64,000 nucleotides of DNA from Apostichopus japonicus (GCF_037975245.1 NC_092565.1:12925499-12989498), one strand, 5' to 3'. Positions 1 through 19,811 are shown, counted from the stretch's first letter. The notes: generated by a model from the letters alone, not told the origin. Made by a program: numbers and translations.

Positions 1-629
1 ATGTATTTGTTACAAAAAAGATTTTGATTAGACTGACTAAAAGAAATCTCCTTTACTTTCAGTAAATATGGCCTATACTATAGTCATACCTTTACCAGCG
101 AAACGAACACCGTGGACACGATCAAAATCCCTCATTGAAATTCCAATTTCGAAATTTTCAGCAGCATCACACGAGTGGGTTGTCAATTCCTTAAATATGC
201 TTAACCGCAGGGTTTCTCTAACTTTATCCCCCCCCCACAAACCCCCTGTGGATGTCAGAGTTGTCCACGAACCCCCAACTTTTCGAGACACGATCTGAGT
301 CATTATTAGGCTATAATACGCATAACAGTGCTTCGTGAAAGATCAAGCTCATATATTGAACTGGTATCATGTTAAAACAGGTTATAGTGACTGTTGTCAC
401 TCAACAATAATTTGAAAGCATGAATTTATGCTAACTTTACTTTGTGTCGGGCAAAATGGAGGCCATCTGGAATTTCCAAAATAATATTTACTTTGGCCAA
501 CCTTTCAGTTACTTTCTCAGCTCTTTATCTTCACGACGTACTGTCATGCGCACACCAACTTCACCAAAGTCATGCGGCCTGTCTGTTTCATAATTCAGTT
601 ATTTTGCATGTATACGGTACGGTACTACT
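1..629. other. non-coding stretch, no feature recognised
   Basis: AT-rich sequence with only short open frames on both strands that overlap each other and show no recognisable protein similarity. A short poly-C run lies near 230. Nothing else is supportable. Confidence 0.5.
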
Positions 630-715
630 ATGGGAGGTGCTCATGCAGCACTGGAGAAAGTTGAAAGGTTGGAAAGAGCGAGAAAACAACAAGAAGCTTT
701 CCGGAAAAATGGCAG
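630..715 (+). CDS. possible first coding exon, unknown protein
   Basis: An ATG opens 28 codons of strongly charged, helix-prone sequence rich in Glu, Lys, Arg and Gln (core ALEKVERLERARKQQEAF). It is followed at 716 by GTTAAG, which could act as a splice donor after AG. The biased composition and lack of low-complexity DNA make it look more like protein than the surrounding sequence. I do not recognise the family, and no second exon was identified downstream. The ATG context is weak. It could equally be a chance open frame. Confidence 0.25.
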
Positions 716-3560
716 GTTAAGTTTGTTACTACTTTTTAGGTTGTTTGACAGTACTCCTATGGTTTACCTACTAGGTTTTGTTTTCTGCATTAATCATGCA
801 TGGGTGACCTGGAGTAAGGCAACAAATATGTGTTCGTTTGAATGTACTAGGCCTACTGTAGTGTCTCATTGAACAATTAAAAAAATACAACATATGTAAA
901 AATACCTACGAAGATAGCTTGGCTTCTGTTACATTAGGGCTTAACTAGTTTACTAGTCATACAGTAACTAGGTGTGCGGGAGTCCTAATCAAAGCGATAT
1001 TTTACGCAATGAAACACAGAGGTTGTAAGAGCATCTATCTTCCAAAAATCTTAGCAGCAACAACAACAAACTTGTCTCAAAACTCCTTAAATTGTTCTAT
1101 ACTTTGCGAATTATGACTAATAGCCTGTAGGAAAATTGCCTTAATAAATAATGAAGGAGATGCTCTGCCATCTTAAGTGTATTGGTATTCTGACTGGTAT
1201 TCTTCACGTTGTTGTGTTAACGAACCCTATTCTACCCAACCGTTGCTGGCCTAGACAACATAAAATTGCTCACAGGCCTAGCCAGGTTTGTTCAAGTTGT
1301 CCCATAATCATAAACGTGACGAAAGTCGAACGTTTAGTTTTATCGTCATAGCTGGTTTCTCCAAATAGTACATACTTTTCTCGTTTTCTTCCTGTTTTGT
1401 TGTTGTTGATGATATGTATCATCCGTCGCATGTTATACGCCAATTATTAAACGTTAATATGAGTTCTTCCTCGTTCAGGTACACAGATCAAGCCAAGCAT
1501 ATAATAACGTAAAAACAGTTGACTCCATATTGAAGATCATTCCAATGCTAATTACCGAACAAACAACCATCATTCACGCCCAACTGGAGACAAGAGAGAG
1601 AGATTAATACTTATTTCCAAGGCTTGACTTAAAGAACCCCGTCGAATTTGACGGATATAACTAAACATCTACAAGCCTTAAACCAGTTAAACAGCCTGTG
1701 TCAAGCAATCTCATATTACGCCGTTCCCCGCGGCCAGCCAAGACCCATTTTGAGTGATGCAAGTTCTACGCTTTACGCATTGGTGCGCGAATTCCATTAT
1801 CTGACATTCGTGTTTTATTGTTTTTTGTTTACTTCTTTGGTTAAGTGCCGGTGACTTCTGGCTTACATTTCTAGCTAAGAGAGTATTGTTCAAGAAAGGT
1901 TAATTGTCTCTTTCTCGTATGGACTATTTATTCTCAGCGACTTGGAACAAATATGTCGTTAGCTATAGACAGAAGTATCTGCAAACACATGAGGCACTTG
2001 TATACACATCCTTCGCTCTTACGACTTCAAGAATCAAAGATAAACTTTCATATAGTATTTGTCTGATCCTTTTGTCTATATGAAAGAAACCAAAATTCTA
2101 AGGTTTGAAAAAAACACAAGGATCTTTTTAATGTTAACTTTTTTTGTAACCTTTCTCAGCCTACTCTCTTATTGATGACATTACTTTTGTATCAGTTATG
2201 ACTAAAAACAAATAAGAAATGAGACGATTTTTGGCGTGATTAGGAAAGGTGTAATGTTAAACGTCAAGTTAGTGTGATTAATAACTTCATTAAATTAAAT
2301 TCTAAAGAAGAGTAGACCAAGGAAGGAAAAAAATCTTGTCGGCTTCTCACGAAGGGGTAAAAAGTTTTAATTGTTTTTAAGTCAACGAGGAGAAATCGGG
2401 AACACTATCTTGTTAAGGATGTACGTGTCACGTTTTTTTTTCTTTTTTTTTTGAGGAAACGATCATCTACTTTCTTTTTTAATTTGAGTTGAATGGAGAC
2501 GCAGACTAGACAATTTTTAAGGGATATTCCGGTCGCTTAAGTTCATTCCTTAATAAATATTTTGGAAATTTTCTGCAACTTTAGGTCAAAAACCACAACC
2601 TCAGAGAATTTTCTTTCATTGCCAAGATAGGTCTATAATTTGTATTTTCTCCAAATGTACTGGTACTTTGTAAATGCATCTGACAACAACATAGTGAATA
2701 ATGTCATTTCACGGCAATTCAGATGAAAATATTGTTGGGGAGGGGTTTCAATTAGCACATTTAGAATATCTTTATAGTCAATATAATTTTCATGTTGCCT
2801 ACCAAAGGTTTATCCGGTAAATCAAAGGTTGACTTTAGACACGATAATTAAATTTATTATGTTATAGAACATTAAAGAAACAATTATACTATTAGGCTAC
2901 TTTTTACTTTCCAATACCACTTTTAGGTTTCGGAGAAATTCATGTCCCATGAACATCGGTGATTCATTAATCGAAGCGGATGGAATACCAAGTTTACCGT
3001 GTATAACCCATCCAAGTAGCTCTTTACCTATATTGTCGCCAATTCCTGGAAATGTTAGCGAACCTCAAAACCACGAACTTTTCAAATTAGATTACAATTG
3101 TTCCAAATACGACAACCTCTTATAGAAGGTTTCTATTTGAAGGTAAACTAAGTGAATAATTAATAATTCCCATACAAAAATTCTTCGTAGGTTTATATTA
3201 TTAACCATAAGCAAACAGCAACATATTTCTCTCTCCAAACATTCGATAGTGGTTTTGTAAAATTAATAAATTTGAAAGTGTAATGTGAATGTAGATTGCA
3301 ATATAATCAACACATAAAACAAAGTTGCTTTGGGCTACAGATCAGCTAACAAGGTCCCTTTAATATACATAGTTCCTAGAAATAGCTATTTAGTTTATCT
3401 CTTATCATGAGAAAATAATAAGAAGAGAAAAAACAAGTTAAAAATCCATCAGTATTGGTGCCAGAGTTTAACAGGCTTCAAAGTACTAGAAATTTTGAAA
3501 CAAAATATAAATTACCATGTTTTAAGTTAGACAATTAAACGTCTCATTTGGATAAGAACT
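716..3560. other. non-coding stretch, no gene recognised
   Basis: AT-rich with short homopolymer runs (poly-T near 2430-2450). Open frames here are short, mutually overlapping and resemble nothing known. If 630-715 is a real exon, this would be its first intron. Confidence 0.5.
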
Positions 3561-3850
3561 CTTAAAGGGGCAGTACAACGCTTGTTGTATGTTGTTCATG
3601 GGTGATCAGTACCTGAACTTCCAGCATATTTGGGGGCAGTATTGATTGGCCTTTAACAGAATGCTCAATTTTTGACGTAACTTGATTTTGACGAGCGAAG
3701 GTTTCTTTGATACCATACAATGTACTTGTAAACTGGCAGGCAATTCTAACACTGTAATGTTACCCCTAACATAGGTTTTCTGTCTCAATTTTGATTTTGG
3801 ATTGTTTTGATCAAAATTACATACAACATTTTCCTTTGTCACTCTGTTTC

Positions 3851-3886
3851 CTCTGTCTGTTTGTCTGTCTGTCTGTCTATCTGTCG
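3851..3886. repeat. (CTGT)n microsatellite
   Basis: Tetranucleotide repeat of about nine imperfect CTGT/CTAT units. It produces a spurious DRQT-type repeat in the minus-strand frame crossing it. Confidence 0.8.
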
Positions 3887-4409
3887 CAGCGTCCATTTTG
3901 GTTTGGCTAGCCTAGAGTTGCTCCATTGTAGAGCTCACGAAGCCCGTACTTTACTCCAAGTCAATTTTTTTGGTACTTTCCAGGGATAGTATGCCATCTT
4001 TCTATTTCTTGCTGGTTGCAAAGGTTTAAATCGACTGGTTACAGACTGTTTGAAAGGCTTAGTCCCATGGAACGCCAATGTCATATTATACGTATGACCA
4101 CGATCTGTGTCTTAGCATCGGGCTATGGAAAGCGAAAAGGGCAAACTTATTTCGTTGCTAAGTTTAACGTAAGTTTAGACAACCACGTAAGTGTGAGCAA
4201 CAACATGATAAAACATCAGCAACAAATTTAGTTTAGACAGCAATAAACTTAGTTTAGACAACGAAATATGGTTGCCCTATTCGCGTTCCTTACTAGCGAG
4301 TGTGAAGTTGTGATTATCTTACTCTCTTATTTCGGTATTATGTCGACGATGGCGTAGCTTTTGGCAACGAAATATTTTTCTCTGACGGTAGATTTTTTTT
4401 ATCGTTTAT

Positions 4410-5515
4410 AGGCCCAAATCGAGGCTGCGGAGGTGGGTCAATCTGACGAAGGAACATATGACGTCAGGAGCCGTGACGATCTCGAGGAAGATCCGCTCAC
4501 TCTGAAGGTGTATATAATTTTAGATTTAACGACCTGGACGTGGAAACGATGGGACGGCTACTGCGGAGGAGGGGGGGGGGGGTGGAGATCAACGAGTTCA
4601 ATTTTTAAACTTAATATGTCTTTTGGTTTTATAATGCGTCATAGAGTAAATCAGGAATTGAGGTACTTTCATGCTTCTAACAATAATCACAGACTCTTTG
4701 AACGCCCTTACGTTATAGGTATACCCGTCAAGACATCGACTACGTTACACTACAATTTAGGACTAGTGATATCGAAGTGTTGGTAACATTCGAGATGGGG
4801 GATTCTGCTTGGGTATTGAAGTATGTAACGGATGTGAGTATTTACGTCAATAAACTGGGTGATTTTCCTTTGGTCGGTACACCACCATCCAATCTACCCG
4901 ATTTTATATAAAAAAATAAAATAAAAAAAAACATCGACACATTTTGGCAATGACACATAACCCCAGAACAAACGTTGTGTTTCGAGATAATTTGTGCTTG
5001 TTTAGATGTTTAGCTGTCCATTTGAAAACGGGAGACAGAGCAAACTTTGAAGAAACTCCAAAAAGCTATGTTTGCCAGGTATCAAGCCGCTACGGGCGGC
5101 AAACATGGGGTGAGTACGTTCGAAAGTGTATCCTTTCAAGAACTAAACGAATTTGAAAAATGTTTCCAATGTAACATTTACGTGTACGAGTTGGAACCGA
5201 ACGTAACGCCACGCAATATGCGAACGAAGAGAAAGTGTTTCCTTCTCAAACCAATTGCCAAATTACTTCGTAGATCTCATTGTCGATTTCCGGATAGTAT
5301 GTATGTAAACTACCACGAAAGTCATTTTAGTTATGTCAAAGATATGAATCATACTTTTAGTTGTCCACGTTGTAGACGCTTGTTTAAGCAAAACTGACTA
5401 TTGCAAAGACATATACCGCTATGCAAAATGCATGTACAGTACCGGTATCCCGGGGGTGTATTCGATATTGTCGCATACAGTATTTGATACGTTGGACACG
5501 TTAGGTTATTGCAGG
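4410..5515 (+). pseudogene. decayed mobile-element protein (N-terminal part, type-B polymerase-associated kind)
   Basis: Several adjacent open segments in different frames together resemble one protein type that, from memory, is common in cnidarian and echinoderm genomes and sits ahead of a protein-primed DNA polymerase B domain. Segments in order: 4433-4786, containing ELRYFHASNNN; about 4770-4915, containing VTDVSIYVNKLGDFPL and ending in TAA; 4944-5156, containing DNLCLFRCLAVHL; 5047-5397, containing NYHESHFSYVKDM and a CPRC zinc-knuckle-like pair, ending in TGA; then about 5398-5510, a weaker continuation with YPGG. Breaks are therefore at least two frameshifts between 4786 and 5060, a stop at 5395-5397 and another frameshift near 5490. 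The Cys of CLFRCL and the His of HFSY could be relics of an OTU-like protease fold (inference). No polymerase region follows, so the copy is truncated and non-functional. A Polinton-like origin is possible but not shown by the sequence. Confidence 0.6.
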
Positions 5516-5530
5516 TATTGTAGCCGAAAA

Positions 5531-5630
5531 GACGCCCCGTTTGGACTCCCGAAATGGCGCCCCGTTCGAGCTCTCGAAATGGCGCCCCGTGTGGACTCCC
5601 AAAATGACGCCCCGTTTGGACTCCCGAGGG
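5531..5630. repeat. 25-bp tandem repeat, four units
   Basis: Four consecutive 25-bp units, each with GCGCCCCGT followed by a TGGACTCCCGAAATG-type half. Units 1, 3 and 4 are close; unit 2 differs in the middle. The GC-rich array contrasts with its AT-rich surroundings and lies directly after the decayed element gene. Confidence 0.9.
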
Positions 5631-5639
5631 AGGGGGGGG

Positions 5640-6295
5640 TGGTGAAGTGGCACGATATATACTACTCCCGTATCCGCTTTTCCGATAGATTCTGTAACCG
5701 ACCTGAATCCGCTCTGCAGAAATGTAAATTAGGTCATGCCTGCCGGCAGAAGTTGTCATATACAGATATAAGTGTGTCTGCACTATTTCGATCAGTGTTG
5801 CAGTATGCAACTCACAAGTAAATACCCGGGATGTATATACCTTCAAATATCTCATCCAAGTAAAAAAGCTAGTAAGTTACTCACCCGCATCAAATTACAT
5901 TTTTTAGAAGTACCAAATTCACTGGATAAGAAAAATTATAAAATACATAACGGTTTCAATATTGTCTGTCAGACGCTAAACATTTCCATTGGACAAATGC
6001 GATCATCCAAATAAAACTATAACTATGTATTTGTCTATAACTAGGTCCAAACACCTGCAGGTGGAAGTGGAGGGCGGGGGGGGGGGGGGTGTTGTGCTCG
6101 GAGGAGTGGTGTCATTTTTTCACGACTGACTGTAACAAAATACCGACTGAACCATTTTTTCCCGAAAACACTTTGGAACATGGGGATCTCCCCCTCCACC
6201 CTGCACCTCCCCCCCAACCCTCCCCACCTCTTGCGAATGTGACTCACGCACAAAAGTATATTCTGCAAATAAGGCAAGACTTATAAACACATATT
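5640..6295. other. non-coding stretch with poly-G and poly-C runs
   Basis: Contains a G run near 6076-6090 and a C-rich tract near 6190-6225. Open frames are short and unrecognised. Confidence 0.5.
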
Positions 6296-6299
6296 CAAC

Positions 6300-6545
6300 A
6301 GTTACAGTGGTTCAGTGGTGAGTGCTCTGTACCCGAAGAGCAAGACAAACTCCATGTCTAGGGCTCAAACCCCAGTGAAGGCAGTTTCCTTTTTCCATGC
6401 CTATACCTCTTTCCTTCCATTATGAACCTTAAATATTAGAAACAAGCATTTCTCAACAGATACACGGGAGGTTTTAGCATCAATTGAAAGTGGAGTTCAG
6501 TCAAATGTTAGGCCTGAAAAGGCCTTATAAATTATGCTTACATTA
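6300..6545 (+). mobile_element. tRNA-derived SINE
   Basis: The head has tRNA promoter-like blocks: an A-box-like GTGGTTCAGTGGTGAGTG near 6308 and a B-box-like GGGCTCAAACCCC at about 6361-6373. The spacing is tRNA-like but the cloverleaf is poor. The body after 6420 (TATGAACCTTAAATATTAG) recurs near 7727, showing that this is a dispersed family, not a tRNA gene. The 3' end is not sharply defined. Confidence 0.65.
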
Positions 6546-6950
6546 GGGTTATTTCTCTCTCATTATTGTGTAGCACTGCGTATTACATTTAATATGTGAT
6601 TAATTGCTAAGATGTGGAGAGGAGGGTGGTAAGGGGAAGGAGTGGGTTGGTTAGTGCGTTTTCCACAACAGTTGAAGATGTCATTACCCAACGGTGTTGG
6701 TACAATATAACCAATTTCTTTACCGAAGTGGGTAGAGTAACCTTTTTTAAAAAAGATATAAATTCTTTTGATTGACTAGTTGCTAAAGTAATGGTCAAGA
6801 CAACGTTTCCTGAATCTGCTTAGCTCATTTCTCGGCGCGATTGGGGTTGAAAACTACTAATATACAACAACCAGTAAAACAACAGTATCGGGCAGTATTT
6901 TATCACCCTCCGTTCCATTTTTGAAAAAAAAAATTACGATTACAACATTG

Positions 6951-7208
6951 AACACTTCTATCGCTTAGCATACAACTTCCGAGGAACAACACAAAACCGG
7001 AAAACATTTATAACAAAGGTTTGATTTGACTGCTTTGAAATCACGTATCACTGGCAAGATGCGTCGAGCGCCCTCTTTAAACACTTCTATCGCTTAGCAT
7101 GCAACTTCCGAGGAACAATACAAAACCAGAAAACATTTATGAACAACAAAGGTTTGTTTTTTCCTTTGAAATCACGTATCACTGGCAAGATGCGTCAATC
7201 GCTCTCTT
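6951..7208. repeat. 129-bp tandem duplication
   Basis: Two head-to-tail copies begin at 6951 and 7080. Shared blocks include CACTTCTATCGCTTAGCAT and AATCACGTATCACTGGCAAG. The second copy differs by scattered substitutions and small indels. A 123-codon open frame starts in the second copy (7139-7510); because its first part is translated repeat and it resembles no known protein, I do not call it a gene. Confidence 0.85.
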
Positions 7209-7725
7209 ATACAATGTTTGATAAAACGCCCAGTAACAGCTATGACCAAGTTTCCATTTTCCCTGGAATTTTGAAAAACCGATTGTTTTCACCTTTAGCC
7301 TCTAAAACGATCGTAGATTATCTTTACTATATTGTTATGGAATTAATACCATCGAAATATTTCGTTACACTCTATAAACTGAGGAATTTGGGCAAAAAAA
7401 TGATCGTGTTTGAAATGTTTGGATTTTCTCTAGGCTTCTTTGACAGAAAAATATATCTCGGGACGATTGATTTCGAACCAATAATATTGACAAAACGCCG
7501 TTATCTTTAGATAGGGGGCATTTCGACATAAACAAACGTAATCTTTTGCTTACCTCTTTCCCGTAGTTTTGAATAAAATTAATGATTTTAGTGTTATAAT
7601 TTTAAAAGCACCTCATAGAAATCAGCATTGGCCTACGGAGGCAAAATCATGCCCGAATGAATAGTAACGATTTGATCCTTGCTGTATAGAATCAGAAGGA
7701 CCCCCTGATCCATATGCATGATTTT

Positions 7726-7765
7726 ATGAACCTTTAAATATTAGAAACAAGCATTAGGCTACAGC
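7726..7765 (+). repeat. fragment of the 6.3-kb SINE body
   Basis: About 35 bp match the body of the SINE at 6300-6545 (TATGAACCTTTAAATATTAG, then AAACAAGCATT), in the same orientation. No tRNA-like head is visible upstream, so the copy is 5'-truncated. Confidence 0.7.
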
Positions 7766-7769
7766 CTCC

Positions 7770-8690
7770 ACCTCAGGGGTCATTTAGGGGGTTCGGGAAA
7801 TATTGAGAGTTACCATAGCATGCTTAAGATAAAACGCTTCAAAAAGTGGGCCGATGACATAATTGTCCCCGGGTTCCGACCTGGCTCTCATTACGCCCAT
7901 GCAAGCATACAAAACAGGAAAGGCTGACGCAATTGAAAAGTAATTGTATTCCGAATCATTGTAGCACACAGCCTATGAAATAACTACGTACGGTTCATTC
8001 TTTAATAGAAAACTACACAATACACTTTTCCCGGTATACCTGATGTGATATGCATAACAACACAGGTTTCAACGCAATTGGTTGTGAAGTATAGTATTTG
8101 GCATTAAGTAGACAATTCGTGATTTTTATTTGGATATCAAAGTTTATTGGTGGCATTTCCGGGAAGTTGTTCGTATTCGTACTTCAAGTGCAGGTCAACA
8201 GTGAAAGCCTATTTTTTATAATCTTGGGTTTGCAAAGCTACTTTTCTGCCGGTATTTGAGTAAACTTCAAAATAATACACGGACATAGATGAGTACTCAA
8301 TCAGACAATAACAATATCAAAGAAAAGTTAATGAACTAAGATGTTGGTAGTAAGAAAAAAACAAAAAATTCGCCAACAGCAGCCACTTGGGACAATATAA
8401 ATTTGCTAATACCAATCGATGCGCTCCTCTCATATCAAGCTTATAGCACTTGTACTGTGATAATACAAACGGTACCTACCCCTTTTCTGATAGAAACATG
8501 ATATTCGTACTGTTCATACTGTCAATGTTACTACATTGAAGCAGGACATGCGAGTACAGAGTGGAAATCAAAACTACAGTATTAAATGCTTCCCCGAAAG
8601 GTAGTGAAGGCGGTATTGAAGAACTTAGCATGCATAAACTCCGGATGTGTAACTTTTATTAATTCGCAGATGATATAGCAAGGGTCCTAC
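7770..8690. other. non-coding stretch, nothing recognised
   Basis: AT-rich, with only short overlapping open frames. Confidence 0.5.
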
Positions 8691-8697
8691 TTGTACC

Positions 8698-8774
8698 GCG
8701 TAGGATTTGTCACAAGACAAGGGAGTTCTATAGAACTCCATACGAGTATACTCGTGATGCGTAGGATTTGTCAC
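8698..8774. repeat. direct repeats enclosing two perfect palindromes
   Basis: The 16-mer GCGTAGGATTTGTCAC occurs at 8698 and again at 8759. Between the copies lie two perfect palindromes, GAGTTCTATAGAACTC (8723-8738) and CGAGTATACTCG (8743-8754). A looser ATGCGTAAGG follows near 8791. The role is unknown; it may be a small mobile-element end or a protein-binding cluster. Confidence 0.8.
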
Positions 8775-8799
8775 GGGGGTTCTATTCATAATGCGTAAG

Positions 8800-10440
8800 G
8801 TTGGCATGTTATATACATGTTTGAGAAGTCGAATGAGAACTTTATTTCAGAATGCTTGAACAAATACGTGTGTTCCTTATACGTCATCTGCCGTGCAAGC
8901 AGTTGATTTGCGTTATAGATATATTTCCACTTTTGTTTGTATTTAAAGCTAACTTGCGTTACCCCTATCAACATAATGGTACTAACCAAGCTTCAAGCCG
9001 ACTGGGTGCCACCAGTGACGGCTGATGAATATGCAGTAGGCCAGTTGTCAGAACACGTGACTTTTGTAACGAGTTTGGCATATTGTATTCGATTGCGATG
9101 AAAAAGTGACTTTTAAAGAAAAGAAACAGCACAGTATATCATGAAATGGTGACTTTTCTGACTTTTAGTGAGAACTACCACCTATACCCCAACCCACCCA
9201 CCTTTTTCTCGTTATTTTATGACCGTAATTATTCTGTGTAGTGTCACCGCTAATACGTTTTGTTTTTTACCATGTTTGCTATGATGGTTAACAGAAATGC
9301 AAATTAATCGTGAAATTGTGACGAAGACGAATAAATGTAATTGTTTGAGCGGTACAAAATTAGACAAATAGCTCAGTGACAGAGACTAACAACACCATGA
9401 CACAAAGTACCAGCTTTCCCCCAACCGATACCTCCACCCCCTTCCACCCCACACCCCCCCCCTCGACCGAACCTATATGTATACGTCAAGATTATTTCCG
9501 TTTCTGTTGTCTATAGACTTGAATATTAAAGGTTTTTTTACAGTATAGTGGCTCGGTTCTGCCTGTCTTAAATAACTGAGTAGTTAATAATTGTTGTTTT
9601 TACATTTTTCATTTATATTCTGTTTCCTTTACCTTTTCTTCTTTCATAGTAGATACAGAGTGATATATGAATTTATTCCTTCCGCTTGAAAATTTATGAA
9701 TTACACCCAGGGTCAAGTTGACCCGAAAAAAAAGGCAATCAAAACTTGAGAAACAAACGTTTCCGATTACTGACAATTTATTCAAGATATAGGTCTATTA
9801 CTGACGTCAATTCTAATACACAATCCAGCTGTTTTTTATATATATTTTTTTTATATATAGACATGCATATTTATAATTCATTTTTTGAACGATTGCCAAA
9901 TAAGATATATAAATGGTCTCCATAAATAGCATTAATGTTAATTGAGAATAAAACAAACCTATCAAATTATCATATATAAGGTTATATTTCGACGCGCATA
10001 CTCATATTTTTGTCTCCAAAACAAACCTAAACTAATTTGTTCCCTTTCTTTAAATTTCTGTTAACTTTTGTTTCTCAATTTCTTCAAACTCAAAAACAAC
10101 AATTGCCACACCCCCCCCTTTTTCCTCGAAAACAAATTGTCATGTTTGTCTTCTTTATTTTTTGGTATAAAATAAGTTATGTCTGAAAAAAGCATCGCCC
10201 TCCCCTTAAAACAAGATGCCTAGCCACGCTCCTGATAGACACGTTTTATATAGCAATAATCACATTATCAAATTAAATTGAAGGTTTTTGTTTCTTTCCT
10301 CATTCTTCTTAATTTCCTGATTCCTCCGATATGAAATTAAGCTAGTTATCATATTGGTGGTGCAAAAGGTGTTTAAGTACCGAATCGGATGAGAAATTTG
10401 CCCAAACTATCAAATATTACAAGCTGCTTGTATAACAAAA
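8800..10440. other. non-coding stretch downstream of lipase gene A
   Basis: No exon-like sequence recognised. A C-rich tract lies at about 9415-9475. Near 9710 there is an inverted pair, GGGTCAAGTTGACCC. Short AT and poly-C runs occur throughout. Confidence 0.5.
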
Positions 10441-10677
10441 GAACCAACTCGTCCTCGGCAGTCCCTACAGTGTGGTGCCTTGAAATTTGCCTCTCGAAGG
10501 ACAACCACCCAAAAGTCAACTCCAACAAACAGTTTCAATTATAAAGACCAGGTGTCATCCCTTACAGGGAAATTAGTACCAAACAATACCCAATTAGTAC
10601 CCAATTAGTGCCCAAAGGTTTCCCTCGAAGTATCTCGGACATCCACCAACACTGCATTTAACAAAAGAACCAACACG

Positions 10678-10680
10678 TAT

Positions 10681-10729
<49 letters not shown>

Positions 10730-10732
10730 TAT

Positions 10733-10788
<56 letters not shown>
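10678..10788. repeat. (TA)n microsatellite
   Basis: About 110 bp of nearly pure TA with a few GATA/AATA interruptions. The flank after it (CAGTATTATACTCCACATGA) matches that of the tract at 18873-18976. Confidence 0.95.
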
Positions 10789-10791
<3 letters not shown>

Positions 10792-11011
10792 GTATTATAC
10801 TCCACATGAAAAAATCGAATCGAACTTTTTTTTTTCTTACTGATTGTCTTTGATTTATGAAGTAAAAGTTGTCTAATATCAAGTTTAAATTTGTTTAAAA
10901 TAGTCACTGTAATTGAACAAAGAAACAGTTATAATTATAAAGACCAGGCGTCTTCCCATACAGGAGGATTATAACCCAACGAAGTATCTCGGACAGACAC
11001 CAACACTTCAT

Positions 11012-18610
<7,599 letters not shown>

Positions 18611-18872
18611 ATTGACAGATCAAAACCGGGAAAACAATCAAAAATGTTGATAATACTTAGCGACTCTCCAAAGTAGACAACGACTATGACAGATAACCAA
18701 TTGGGAGAATCATTTACATATTTTTGCGGGAGGTACGGTACGTCGAATTACATCATGGTAATTAAGTTACTATATACAGCCAAAAATCGTCCAATCAAAA
18801 TTCAGCGATCATTATATTTTCTTGCGTATCATAATCACAGATGAGAAGAGGTCAGCTGGTATCCTTTTTAAA

Positions 18873-18920
18873 TATTATATATATATATATATAAATATAT
18901 ATGGATATATATATATATAT

Positions 18921-18976
<56 letters not shown>
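18873..18976. repeat. (TA)n microsatellite between lipase A and lipase B
   Basis: About 100 bp of TA with two TGGATA interruptions. The 3' flank matches that of the tract at 10678-10788, marking the start of the duplicated unit. Confidence 0.95.
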
Positions 18977-18979
<3 letters not shown>

Positions 18980-19144
18980 GTATTATACTCAACATGAGAA
19001 AATCGAATCGAACTTTTTTCTCAACGATTTTCTTTGATTTATGAAATAAGAGATGTCTATTACCAAATTTAAGTTTGTTAAAGAAAATAGTCACTGTAAT
19101 TGAACGAACAGAAAGTTTTTTTATTATCAATTTTTCATTTTTAA

Positions 19145-19525
19145 TTATAAAGACCTGGCGTCTTCCCTTACTGGTAAATTAGTACCCAACATAAAGGTTT
19201 CCCTCGAAGTATCTCGGACAGCCACCAACACATTTAACAAAAGAACTAACACGCCCTCAGTAATCAGGCGTCCTCCTTACAGTATGGTACCTTGGAATTA
19301 GAACCCAACATAAAAGGTTTCCTTCGAAGTTTCTCAGACAGCAACCAACACCACATTTAACAAAAGAACTAACACGCCTTCAGTAACCAGGCGTCCTCCT
19401 TACAGTATGGTACCTTGGAATTAGAACCCAACATAAAGGTTTCCCTCGAAGTACCTCGGACAGCCACCAACACCACATTTAACAAAAGAACCAACACGCC
19501 CTCGGTAATCCGGCGTCCTTCTTAC
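19145..19525 (-). repeat. ~122-bp tandem repeat of exon-5 end beside lipase B
   Basis: About three head-to-tail units of roughly 122 bp run into the real end of lipase B exon 5. Each contains TTACAGTATGGTACCTTGGA, a diverged copy of the exon's SKAPYC coding end with its GTAAGG, plus a GAAGTNTCTC-type spacer absent from the exon. The spacing of the shared block is 122-123 bp (19277, 19400, 19522). In-frame stops interrupt the copies, so they look like decayed duplicates and not further exons. Confidence 0.82.
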
Positions 19526-19811
19526 AGTATGGTGCCTTGGAATTAGTACCCATCATGAATGTTCCTCTGGCTGGTGATTGGTCGGCGTAGTATCCCATCC
19601 GAGGGCAGCCTTTTGTACCACATTTTTGGCATTTGCTGTCTTCAAACTCCTCCCAGCTGTTGCAGGGATATCCGATGAAAGGACATTCTGTCGTTACACT
19701 CTCCAGAAAGTAAGACAGAGACGAGAGATGATCGCAGAGATTACGAGTAAAAGTGAACCTACATCCTGGCTGAGTGAATCCGTCGTTGGGGAAAAAGTCC
19801 GTATGGCCAAG
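19479..19811 (-). CDS. lipase B exon 5 (catalytic His, C-terminus)
   Basis: The acceptor is CTCAAG/CTTGGCC. Same motifs as in lipase A; the cysteine-rich end reads KCQKCGTKGCPRMG. Reading through the donor-like GTAAGA after 19526 gives a 15-residue tail and TAA, the same length as in copy A, which favours the unspliced end. Confidence 0.88.
   Translation of the reverse strand, partial: LGHTDFFPNDGFTQPGCRFTFTRNLCDHLSSLSYFLESVTTECPFIGYPCNSWEEFEDSKCQKCGTKGCPRMGYYADQSPARGTFMMGTNSKAPYCKKDAGLPRACWFFC

Noticed and set aside
7139-7510. 123-codon open frame
   Set aside because: Its start is the second unit of a 129-bp tandem duplication and the rest resembles no protein family I know; no supporting splice or start signals.
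10605-10907. Tyr/Ile-rich open frames here and at 17.7-18.1, 18.8-19.1, 28.8-29.4, 48.3-48.6 and 51.8-52.1 kb
   Set aside because: They translate (TA)n microsatellites; no real protein features.
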